Assembly: GCA_011947345.1 (NCBI GenBank)
Contig: JAAVTG010000475.1
Coordinates: forward strand, 1-54,177
DNA from: Phytophthora quininea
Taxonomy: Eukaryota > Oomycota > Peronosporomycetes > Peronosporales > Peronosporaceae
DNA: 54,177 nt
Direction of reading: 5' to 3'
Part shown: positions 18,850 to 28,140 of the stretch, in pieces
Position numbering within the stretch: position 1 is the first letter of the stretch
Layout of the letters: the number at the start of each line of letters is the position of its first letter
The notes under the pieces: generated by a model
The model's database searches: none
Told to the model about the DNA's origin: nothing
Seen by the model: only the letters and a program-made list of their open reading frames with translations
Made by a program: the position numbers and the translations under genes

Positions 18850-21617
18850 CGAAGAGCGCTAAACCACTCAGGATCTAATTTACCTCTGCTCCGGGTTGTT
18901 AGTGTGCGGACTTTCCGTATACCCATCCATATTTCTCGGCCGAGACGCTGGACATAATTTGGATTTTGTGTGGGAGGGTTGTAAGTGCATAAGGGACAAC
19001 GGGGATAAGTTGAGCAGGGTCGTCGGTAAAATAGACGTCTATACCTCCAAATAGTTTATCGGAATGCTGAGGCCAAATCTCGACATTCGTCTGTCAATCC
19101 AGTACAACATTCGGCACAAAACTGTGCTGAATTCATCGATTAGCACTAAATGAACGTCTTTAAACTGCTCCTGCATTCGTTTAAGTTTTGTGGGGCCTGC
19201 TTTTGTTTGCGTTAGTGATATGTACGGAACAGAAAATGCGGACTTTGAGAAGGATGAGAAGCCGAAGGCCGATCAAATTGTCATTCCTTTGATGTTGATT
19301 GAAGGCCGCAATTCCCTGATGTGCGAGTAATATAACACGTTTTGATGTACGCGGTGTTATCATTTGTTCGCCGAACACGTTGTGTTCGTTTTTACGATGT
19401 GTTCTATCAACCAACTCTTGCCAGATCCACCCTCATCGTTTATAATCATGTGAAGAGGCTCGCATTCTGAGATTCTCAACACGGTTCCGAGTCGTTTTCT
19501 GGATTGGTGCATCGCTAGTGCGAAGGAAGTCCGTTGAGATTCAGTCATTTCCTCTTTAACTTCTAGTCCAGTTTCATTGTCTGCAATGGGATAATGGTAG
19601 TGTTTTTGCTTGTTTTTGTTCTGGTAGAAACACTGTAAAACCTTCTCCAGTCTTTTTGCCAAGGTTTTAAACTGTCCTTAACAAGATTATGGGCTTTGTG
19701 CACCGTCTCTATGGAGTATTGACGTCGAGGTTTCCATGCGACCTCATGGGCTTGAGTGTCTCCTCGGGTTTGGGCATTCTGTGGTTGTTCATCTGTACAA
19801 TAGGTGCCGATAAACACGTATTCTGACGGAGGAAAGGAGGTAGCACTCGGCAATTCTCGGGCGGTTTTTAGCAGGTCTAATTTATGCTGAAGTAGCAGCT
19901 TCGCATTTGATTCTTGCACTAATTCTCCGTCTAGTTGCAACTCTTCTTCTGTGAATAAAACGATCAATCCTATCTTTGTCGGTGACTGGTAAATCCTCTA
20001 GTGCACGCCACGGTACATACAAAAATAGCTCTGAATAACAAAAGTTAGGTTCAGGTGAATCCGGCCTCAACCAAGGAGATTCTTGAACTACGATGGCTCG
20101 GTTTCGACGCTTGATGTATCGTTGATTGTCGATGCATGCTTAAATATTAGCATCGTCAACCTGATTGCTCGATAACTCAATAGCTTCGTACTCCTCCACA
20201 AAAGTCGTGAAACTCATTCCATTAAATCGCTCGTTAGATCGTCTACTCATGTACGCACGCTCAATGGGCTCTATTGTAATAGAACCGTCATTCTCGCTCT
20301 CCGCTAAAGTAACAAGATCCTCAATGCCCTTTGGTTCTACTCGATAAAATCGGTCATCACGTTGGAGAGCTTTTGCCATTTTTATTGTGCGAGATTTGCA
20401 ATGCATTGGAAGGCTTCGTAGCAATATAGATATTGCCTCAGGAGCACCAACTTCTCGAACGGACTGCGTTGCATTCGCTACACGTTTAAAACTGGGTTGT
20501 ATGAAAGGTTCGGATCGCATCGCTGGACTGCTTCCGCAATAGCGGGCCTAAAACGAAGTGCATCGGGCTCCGCTTTGCTGACGTATGCCCCAGCGCACTC
20601 TGCTGCGCGATAGGAGTTGTCAACTAGATGTAAATCCATATTAGCCCGCCACATATATATATGAAAGTATGTGTGATGAAAAGTTGTTTATTGTCGAAAC
20701 CTCACGTTTCATGTGCACTTTCAACGAAGGTGTACCGTCAGCACTAATAGTTGTTTTAATTGACGTAGTACTTTGCGGTGTTTTGGAAAATCCGAACAGG
20801 CATTCATTGCCCTTCTTTCGATATGTTGACTTTCCATTGCATACATGCTGCTGCATGCGTTGAACGATCCTAGATAAACCGCATTCCCAATCAGCACTTC
20901 CGATCCTTGGTGGTCGCAAGGCCAGAATATCTACGTCGCTATTGGGATGTTTAGAGCACGTAGAACACTTGCAGAAATCTAGGTCTTGTAGTGTTTTAAG
21001 ATAGGACTGATATATGTGCATCAACGAAATTTGCCAGCCGGGCACGATATTCAATCGTTTCAGACAGTTTCAGTACGTCTGGGGCGTCTTTCATCCACAA
21101 TAGGTAATGAATGTGTGGAAAACCTCTCCAGAAGTAATCGACAATTTCGCGTAGCGGTTTAGCTTTCCCGCAGAGGATTGTATAAAAATGTTTGGAAGCG
21201 TCTATTGAAGTGGCGAGTGCCTATATCCAGACTTTTATTAAGGTATCTTCTCCTTTCAGCAAAAGTGAGCTTTCTATAGTCATCCAGTGTTAGTGTTGGA
21301 TTGCATGCTCTAGCAAAATCCGACCATATTGTATCGGCAGTACTAAGTGTCACGAAAAATGTAGGCTACATCGTCGGCATTACCCCGTTACCAAGCATCG
21401 CCATCAGGTCGTTGGGGACATTTGACCAATAGAACCCACTACCACGTACGACACGGAAGAAAGGTTTAAGAGAGTCCAATACATGGATCGCCGCTTTAAG
21501 TTCCCCCCTCTTTTTCGACCCACTTGCCCTGACATTGGAATTTGTTGGTGCCCCGTCCGGCAGTATCAATCGCCGCTGCACGTTTGTCCGTAACACAAAC
21601 AAGGCGAACGAGGCCAT
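18850..21617 (-). mobile_element. Decayed Helitron (Rep/Pif1-helicase)
   Basis: Minus-strand pieces in Helitron order. The Helitron-like N-terminal domain lies at 21617-21366 (GSGFYWSNVPNDLMAMLGNG). Next, 21353-20641 has RGFPHIHYLLWMKDAPD, the HUH-type histidine motif, then CSKHPNSDVD and a C-rich GNECLFGFSKT block. A 20520-20140 frame has VGAPEAISILLRSLP. Then 19662-19360 holds a Pif1-type Walker A variant (NDEGGSGKSW), followed near 19150 by the Walker B LVLIDEFS. Reading frames break at least six times and the helicase C-terminus is lost. Ends (5' TC, 3' CTRR hairpin) were not identified, so limits are approximate. Known role of the family: rolling-circle transposition. Confidence 0.8.
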
Positions 21618-22508
21618 TTATCTGTCTTCTTCGAATTAAATTCAAGCAGAAAATTTGAAGTTGCCATGGATTATGAATCGTCTATATTGCCACTTCATTA
21701 AATGAACCCAGAATTCTGCTAATTTGTATTCGCACTCCCTGTTTTCGCTGTCATCAAAGGGAGTGAAAACCACCCAGATCATCAGGGAATAGAGAGGGAA
21801 AACAGCATTGCATTAAGTGTCTGGTACGATATTCGTCAACAGGATCATCTAGACATCTTGCCGACGGGAAGGTGTGAATCAACGCCCACTGCATTTATAA
21901 TATGCTCCAATTCGCGCTTCTTCCTATTGTCATTGCCTTCCAATTCAAAGGATTCACTAAGATTCTTCAGTAAATCTTCACTGTTTTGCCGGGTCTCGTC
22001 GTTTCGGTGGAAAACGCTGAAAATAGTGGCATGTTCTCTCTCGCGAATATGTTTTTATCTTTGGTCCTGGAGAATCCTGTTTGGAATCTCGGAGAAATCC
22101 TGGTGGCTGACTGGGGTAATCGAATCTTGGACAGCAACGGCGCCGAAAAAAGATACTTTTTTACGATAGCACTGCTGCTCGAGTTTTCAACATTGCGGCG
22201 CAAACAGGGGCTTAAAATGTAGTCGAGACACCCTTCTTTCGAACTAAGCCAATAAATCGCGATTTGTACTTAGGTTCGTTAGCATGCTATTGTTTTACGA
22301 CAATTAATGTGATCGTGATTGTGTGTGGTCCACAACATTGCGAGATGACGATCCATGGAAATTGTTCCTTGTTTTTCAAAAGTTCGACTTCGTTTTCGAC
22401 CAATCACAACGCTGGATTTTAATCTTTAAAACCCTTTGGTTTATTCGAGTCCACTCCAACTGCTCGAAGAAGGGCGGCAACAGGCGCCGGTGGGTCCTTT
22501 CAATCGTG
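21618..22508. other. Intergenic region upstream of EEF2KMT
   Basis: No gene seen. It contains a perfect 8-bp inverted pair, CACTCCCT at 21733-21740 and AGGGAGTG at 21758-21765. A CCACTCC initiator-like motif at 22451-22457, 52-58 bp before the EEF2KMT ATG, is a plausible start site. Confidence 0.4.
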
Positions 22509-23576
22509 ATGGAGTTGCAACGCGTGCTAGAAGCCTACCGCGCCATGGAGCCGGTGCGCTGCATCATCGCAATGATCAAGACGCAGTTTGGCGAGGGGCA
22601 GCAGTGGGCTTCTCTGGATTTCCAAGCGAAAGTCATGGACGTCGTCGTTCACGACAAAATCTGTGATGAATTTGCCCCACAGAGGAAATACACTTACCGC
22701 TTTCTGAAGAGCTACCACGACGGTAAGAAAACTACCGTCACTTGCTCAATTCATACTCTACTAACAGAAAGCACTTTTTTATTTGACGACATACCAGAGA
22801 TCGAAGCCGTCCAAGGTGAAGCCGACAACGGACTCGTAGAAGCTTTAATGGAGTTCGTGCTCAACCCGAAACTATCCGATGAATGGCTCAACACTGAAGC
22901 CATGCACCACGTTTCGTATACGGTGCCGACGCCAACCTCGTCGGTTGCCGTCAGCTGCCGAGTGGCTTCAGTGTTCAACGAGGTGGGACTCAAGCTTTGG
23001 GAGGCGGGTTGGCTGTTGGCAGAGTACGCCATCGCCCATGGAAGCGACTTTCGTGGCAAGAATGTGCTGGAATTGGGGGCTGGCGTCGGCTTTTCAGGCA
23101 TGGCGTTGGCCTGCGTCTGCTCTGCGAATCGCGTCGTGCTGACGGACTACGCGGCCAACGTCATGCAGAACTTGCGCTACAATGTGGAGATTAACTCGAG
23201 CAAGTTCCTGTGTCCGGTGGAGGTGCAGACGTTGGATTGGGATACGTGGCAGCCATCAGAAGACGACGTTCGACCGGATGTGTTGCTTGCTGGAGACTGC
23301 GTGTACGACATCGGGGCGTTCCCGTCGCTGATGCGCGTGCTGCAACAATTTCTTGGCAACGACGATGGATCTACGAACAAACGTGTTGCGATTTTTGCTT
23401 CTACTATCCGCAACCAGAAGACGTTCCAGGTGTTCTTGGATCAACTAGCAAAGCACAGCATCGACTATGTGGATATTACGGAGCCAGCATTCGAGAAGAT
23501 GGGACAGCAGATCTACTCGTACCCGAATCGAGACCAAATTCGACTGTGCCGCCTGTCAAGAACTGCACACCTGTGA
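22509..23576 (+). CDS. EEF2KMT: EEF2KMT/FAM86-type protein-lysine methyltransferase
   Basis: SAM-dependent methyltransferase of family 16. The closest recognisable group is FAM86A/EEF2KMT (yeast Efm3), which methylates a lysine of elongation factor 2. Motif I is NVLELGAGVGFSGMALA, followed by VVLTDYAANVMQNLRYNVE and the post-motif LLAGDCVYD. The N-terminal 130 residues are the helical extension typical of FAM86. The reading frame looks continuous, but 22723-22767 is a 45-nt GT-AG intron with a CTAAC branch site. Removing it joins SYHD to ESTFLFDD and gives 340 aa. The upstream in-frame extension to 22323 is poorly coding, so the ATG at 22509 (MELQRVLEAYRAM) was chosen. EF2-lysine specificity is inferred from family resemblance. 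Confidence 0.85.
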   Translation: MELQRVLEAYRAMEPVRCIIAMIKTQFGEGQQWASLDFQAKVMDVVVHDKICDEFAPQRKYTYRFLKSYHDGKKTTVTCSIHTLLTESTFLFDDIPEIEAVQGEADNGLVEALMEFVLNPKLSDEWLNTEAMHHVSYTVPTPTSSVAVSCRVASVFNEVGLKLWEAGWLLAEYAIAHGSDFRGKNVLELGAGVGFSGMALACVCSANRVVLTDYAANVMQNLRYNVEINSSKFLCPVEVQTLDWDTWQPSEDDVRPDVLLAGDCVYDIGAFPSLMRVLQQFLGNDDGSTNKRVAIFASTIRNQKTFQVFLDQLAKHSIDYVDITEPAFEKMGQQIYSYPNRDQIRLCRLSRTAHL

Positions 23577-23700
23577 ACATGGAACTGTTAGACGGATGTT
23601 ACGGCGATGAGCTGGATGATATGAGCTACGCGTGTCGAGTTAGAAGCAGCGATGGGGTCAATTATCTAACTGGAAACTTCCATTATACACCAACACTAGT

Positions 23701-25169
23701 CTACAACGAGTACATCCTGACTCTGAAGAAAAATACAGAGACCAGGAACGCCAACAAACTGAAGATACCGCCAACGAAAATTGGCAGTCGGTAGCCCATC
23801 GAAGTCTGGACAAGCGCAGACCCGACGGTGAAGCTCAACAACTGCCCAAACGTGTTGGCAGAAGTGATGACGCCCACATACACGCCGATGTCCGTGTCGT
23901 GGCCAAACACATGTACGACGAGGGGCACGACAAGAGCGAAGAAGGTGCCGAGGGTGGTTGCAGTGAAGGCGACGATGACGACGTCAACCTCCACAACATC
24001 CGTGAACGCCATGACCATCAGCAGTACCTGTGGGAGTGTGGCAGCCGTCGCCACGTACTGAGCTCCGAAGCGCCTCACCAACGGTGGAATCAGCCACGAA
24101 TACAAGTACCCGATGCCGCAGAAAAGCAGGTCAGTCAATCCACCAGGAGTCGGACGCCACGAGTGTAATTGATCTGCGCTTCAGAGCAGTCGTCGCCACA
24201 GGTTGCTGAGTTCACGGGGTCTCCATGGAAAATTTCGATCCCGAAGAACATGCCTTTGTTGCCGTTACAGGCTGCGAAAGCGTACTGGTTGAGGAGACTG
24301 ACGATGCAGTAGACCACAAGCACAACAGGAAGTCCGCGCACAGCAGTAAAAATGGTGGAAAAGGCATGGCTCATGGTTTGACAGGGCGATTGCTTGTCGG
24401 TTGATCTTCTTTCCAGAGGCGTCTCTTTCGCGACGATGCAGGCAGCAGCGACGCAGACAAACAACACGAACGAGAGCAGTCCAAGGAACCAGTGCATCGA
24501 TTCGTAGGCTGCTCCAAAGATCTGAGTGTAAGCAGCTACGACGATAGCTCCCATGGTGGACCATCCTTGGCCGATTGCAGCGCTGAGGGTCTGTCAGTTG
24601 CCAGCAAAATCCGAGATCAACAGCATCGACGGCGTCAGTGCAACGTTGATCATAATGTCCATCCACAAGTAGAAGAAGATAGTCAGCCACGCTGTCCAAG
24701 TGCGGTCCGTCACTTCTCCTCGCTTTCCAGAACCAACATCGCCCAAGGCCTCTCCCATGTCGCGCGTAAATCCCATCAGAGTCAAGCAGATAATTGCTCC
24801 AATAGCTGCGACGACGAGAAAGGGTCGACGACGACCGAACCTCGACATGCACTGATCCGAGTACACTCCAACAAACGGACTCATGAGAATCCCTGTCAAT
24901 GGTCCGATGAGTTGAGTGAGCTGCACAGCGTAACTCGGCAGCATAGTCTGCAAATACGGTCCCAAGGCCGACCATTGTGCCGCCCACGTCATGCGGATGG
25001 CCATCCGAGGCATCGAGATGACCATCAGCGCCCAAAACGAAGCTCCTTGAGGTTGCTTTTGCTGCATCACCGGCTTGAAGTCATCGATGGGCGTCTTGGG
25101 TGTCCTGAGCGAGTCGAACTCCATGCACGACGTCCGGATCTCGATCTCTCGCATCATCATGGAAGACAT
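23701..25169 (-). pseudogene. GPH/SUT-like transporter, copy 2, nonsense and frameshift
   Basis: Same family as the intact gene just upstream on the minus strand. ATG at 25169 (MSSMMMREIEIRTS), then SMPRMAIRMTWAAQW, GRRRPFLVVAA and the C-terminal FFRVRMYSL tail at 23701. Two lesions are visible. First, an in-frame TGA at 24594-24596 replaces an arginine codon CGA that is intact in copy 3, a C-to-T change. Second, one base is missing near 24145, before the TDLLFCGIGYLYSW segment. The nonsense change is not a homopolymer artefact, so real decay is likely. Positions 24394-25023 are about 99 percent identical to copy 3, while the C-terminal third is clearly diverged. Confidence 0.82.
24394..25023 (-). 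repeat. Near-identical block shared by transporter copies 2 and 3
   Basis: 630 bp matching 26293-26922 in direct orientation with about seven differences by eye, including the nonsense base. Flanking coding sequence diverges sharply. Confidence 0.85.
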
Positions 25170-25598
25170 TGCTGACTTGGGGGCTCGATTAAAAGTGAAA
25201 GTGAGCGAACCGAGGCAACCATGTCGCAGTACACCAGTGTCGTGTACTCTATCCCTGTGCGAAGCCGGAAATCGTGAACAACCGCTAAATAATGCGGCGC
25301 ACATGTTTTTGGAGTTGTTGGCGCCACAGACCACGACAACCTTGTCCCGAGAGGTTTGGAGGTTGACTTGAAGAGAGTAGTGATTGCCATGTACGTCTGC
25401 TAGAAATGCGGGTCCGGCTGTCAACACTTGGATTCAGGCGTGAAGACGAAGGTTGAACGAACTCTGGAGGCTGTGCACGATCTTAAGGTCCGGTAGTGAA
25501 AGAGTTAACTTTTGTGGTTACAAACAAAATGCTCAGGACATCACGATACCAACACTGGAAATCACATTTTTACATACAGCAAAGCTCTTTGCAACCGT

Positions 25599-27071
25599 CT
25601 ACAAGGAGTGCATCTTGACCCGGAAGAAAAATAGGCAGACTAGGAATGCCAGCAGACTGAAGACCCCGCCCATAAATATTGGCAACCTGTAGCCCATCGA
25701 CGTTTCCACAAGTGCCGAACCGATGATGAAATTCAGCAACTGGCCAAAAGTGTTGGCGGAGTTCACCACTCCCACGTACACGCCGATATCTGCGTTGTGA
25801 CCAAACGCATGCACAATAAGCGGCACCATCAGTGCGAAGAATGTGCCGACCGTGATCGCCGTACATGCGACAATAGCGACGTCCAGTTCGACCACATCGC
25901 TGAAGGCCATGGCCATCAGCAGCACTTGTGGGAGCGTCGCCATCGTCGCAATTCTTTGAGCTCCGAAGCGCCTCACCAATGCTGGGATAAACCACGAATA
26001 CAAGTAGCCAACACCGCAGAAAAGAAGATCGGTCACTCCACCTGCGAGTCGAACTCCGCGATTGTAATTGATCTGCGCCTCAGAGCAATCGTCACCACAG
26101 GTTGCCGAGTTGGCAGCGACTCCGTCGTAGACTTCGATCCCGAAAAACATACTCTTGTTGCCGTTGCAGGCCGCGTAAGCGTACTGGTTGAGGAAGATCA
26201 CAATGCAGAAGACCATCAAGACTCGAGGGAGTCTCCGAACTGCATGAAATGTAGCACCAAATGCATACTTCATAGTCTGGTAGGGTACTCGTTTGTCGGT
26301 TGATCTTCTTTCCAGAGGCGTCTCTTTCGCGACGATGCAGGCAGCAGCGACGCAGACAAACAACACGAACGAGAGCAGTCCAAGGAACCAGTGCATCGAT
26401 TCGTAGGCTGCTCCAAAGATCTGAGTGTAAGCAGCTACGACGATAGCTCCCATGGTGGACCATCCTTGGCCGATTGCAGCGCCGAGGGTCTGTCGGTTAC
26501 CAGCAAAATCCGAGATCAACAACATCGACGGCGTCAGTGCAACGTTGATCATAATGTCCATCCACAAGTAGAAGAAGATAGTCAGCCACGCTGTCCAAGT
26601 GCGGTCCGTCACTTCTCCTCGCTTTCCAGAACCAACATCGCCCAAGGCCTCTCCCATGTCGCGCGTAAATCCCATCAGAGTCAAGCAGATAATTGCTCCA
26701 ATAGCTGCGACGACGAGAAAGGGTCGACGACGACCGAACCTCGACGTGCACTGATCCGAGTACACTCCAACAAACGGACTCATGAGAATCCCTGTCAATG
26801 GTCCGATGAGTTGAGTGAGCTGCACAGCGTAACTCGGCAGCATAGTCTGCAAATACGGTCCCAAGGCCGACCATTGCGCCGCCCACGTCATGCGAATGGC
26901 CATCCGAGGCATCGAGATGACCAGCAGAACCCACAACGGGGCCCCCAATGCTTGTTTTTCTTCCAACACCGGCGACTTGAACGCATCGACTGGCGTGCGG
27001 GGAGTGTTGAGCGAGTCGAACTCCAAGCACGACGTCCGGACCTCAATCTCTCGCTGCAACGGGGACGACAT
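25599..27071 (-). CDS. GPH/SUT-like sugar:proton symporter, intact copy 3
   Basis: Plasma-membrane sugar:proton symporter candidate, 490 aa, single exon, about 12 transmembrane helices in the usual 6+6 arrangement. The cytoplasmic N-terminus of about 50 residues is followed by WVLLVISMPRMAIRMTWAAQ (helix 1), LTQLIGPLTGILMSPFVGVY, and the SUT/SLC45 signature RFGRRRPFLVV in the loop before helix 3. TDRTWTAWLTIFFYLWMDI starts helix 4. An extracellular loop contains CGDDCSEAQINYNRG, and the last helix ends in FFRVKMHSL. The ATG at 27071 is the first in-frame ATG. It is divergent to the small acidic protein gene (330 bp between starts), with an inverted repeat between them. Substrate is inferred from family only; SUT relatives carry sucrose. 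Confidence 0.9.
   Translation of the reverse strand: MSSPLQREIEVRTSCLEFDSLNTPRTPVDAFKSPVLEEKQALGAPLWVLLVISMPRMAIRMTWAAQWSALGPYLQTMLPSYAVQLTQLIGPLTGILMSPFVGVYSDQCTSRFGRRRPFLVVAAIGAIICLTLMGFTRDMGEALGDVGSGKRGEVTDRTWTAWLTIFFYLWMDIMINVALTPSMLLISDFAGNRQTLGAAIGQGWSTMGAIVVAAYTQIFGAAYESMHWFLGLLSFVLFVCVAAACIVAKETPLERRSTDKRVPYQTMKYAFGATFHAVRRLPRVLMVFCIVIFLNQYAYAACNGNKSMFFGIEVYDGVAANSATCGDDCSEAQINYNRGVRLAGGVTDLLFCGVGYLYSWFIPALVRRFGAQRIATMATLPQVLLMAMAFSDVVELDVAIVACTAITVGTFFALMVPLIVHAFGHNADIGVYVGVVNSANTFGQLLNFIIGSALVETSMGYRLPIFMGGVFSLLAFLVCLFFFRVKMHSL
26293..26922 (-). repeat. Near-identical block shared by transporter copies 3 and 2
   Basis: Direct-repeat partner of 24394-25023, 630 bp, about 1.9 kb apart. 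Confidence 0.85.
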
Positions 27072-27276
27072 GGCTGCGTGGTCTTCGGCCGTAAGCTGAG
27101 TGAGAGGTGGTCGCTCTCTTCCGACCAGTTGGTGAGATGATAGCAACCACGAGTGGGGACCCGTGAACAACCTGGCCGTCGGGGAATGCCAGCGCAGATG
27201 GACTGTTGCCCTGGCCTCGACTGCAGATCAATTTGTTGTGATCACGCTACGCTGGCTCGAGATTAAACGCATCGCT

Positions 27277-27333
27277 CACGAGATGTCAATTGCCCGGCGG
27301 TACAAAGCGGGCAATTGCAAATGACATCTCGTG
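27277..27333. repeat. Inverted repeat in the divergent promoter
   Basis: Arm CACGAGATGTCAATTGCCCG (27277-27296) is mirrored at 27308-27333 with three extra bases in the second arm, around an 11-nt centre. It lies between the divergent transporter copy 3 and the small acidic protein gene. Confidence 0.75.
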
Positions 27334-27400
27334 ACCTTGCTGCATTGAGCGTTCATTGTTCAAAAGACCGGAGAGCGAGCGGAACGACGATTGCTCTGTC

Positions 27401-27923
27401 ATGGACGACGACGATGACTTTAGCGACTACGACGTCGAGCGTGAAGACGAACACGAACGCGTAAGTTGGCTAATGAGCAAACTATTGAAGTCTTTGTTGA
27501 CATGTTTCGTCGTCATAGGACTCGGATCTATGGCGATTGGCGTTCAGTTGGGACTTCGACGCTCTGCAAGAATTCGTCGACTACGCCAACACGATCTCGA
27601 CCGACGTCGTCGCCGTACCCGACTGGCTGAGCGTCCACCCGGGCACGATCAACCTGTCGACGATGGCAGCAGATATGCTGAGCTACCTCGCGGAGGACCC
27701 CGGCGAACTGTTCGGCAGCGCTCTCCTGACTTTCGACGACGTCCGCGAGTATGGCAACGCGATCGGCAGACTGAGCGAGATCGAAGGCGACCCGTTCGTG
27801 CAAATGGCGATGCAGCACCTGCCTCAGTCTGCGAGGATTGCCAAGTTGGCCCTCGTGGTGCGCGGAACTCCCGAGCCGCTGAATCGCTCGAGCTCGCGTC
27901 GCTTCCAGCAGGTCTTCGCGTAG
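27401..27923 (+). CDS. Small acidic protein of unknown function, 154 aa (GTPEPxNR family)
   Basis: Not recognised. Two exons, 27401-27460 and 27519-27923, with a 58-nt GT-AG intron in phase 0. The first exon encodes an acidic leader (MDDDDDFSDYDVEREDEHER). The second has WRLAFSWDFDALQEFVDYAN, VPDWLSVHPGTIN, ELFGSALLTFDDV and ends with KLALVVRGTPEPLNRSSS. The gene is real because a second copy with conserved W-D-F, P-W-L, LFG-AL-T-DD and GTPEPxNR positions is found in pieces at 46254-46436 and 52514-52696. The body looks alpha-helical with no membrane segment. It is divergent to transporter copy 3. Confidence 0.8.
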
Positions 27924-28140
27924 ACAAAGACGACAGTAAGTCGTGAAACTGGCTGTGTCGTGTACCGTGATGCTTAGTGACTACTAAGACGAGAGTAAAG
28001 TGATTAGCGACAATGTCAAGTCTAGCGTCATTTGTGCTTGATCCGAGTCAAGTGAGGCGCTTTCGTATCGCCGTGAGCTTGTAGAGAATGCACATTCAAC
28101 TCGCCGTCGTACTCTGTCGGAAGAAATTGACATGGCATCG
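27924..28140. other. Convergent 3' region; possible last exon of the WW-ankyrin gene
   Basis: On the minus strand, 28144-27984 is an open frame that a 37-nt GTGAGT...TCAG intron (28181-28145) would join in phase to the WW-ankyrin gene, replacing its last 14 residues with about 53 others. The splice sites are good but the intron would be unusually short. Confidence 0.35.

Noticed and set aside
22323..22508. N-terminal extension of the methyltransferase to 22323
   Set aside because: The segment is in frame but poorly coding and starts the protein unlike the family; ATG 22509 fits better and lies just downstream of an initiator-like motif.
24492..25175. 227-codon plus-strand frame opposite transporter copy 2 (and 26391-27140 opposite copy 3)
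   Set aside because: Both are antisense shadows; they are similar to each other only because the sense genes are.
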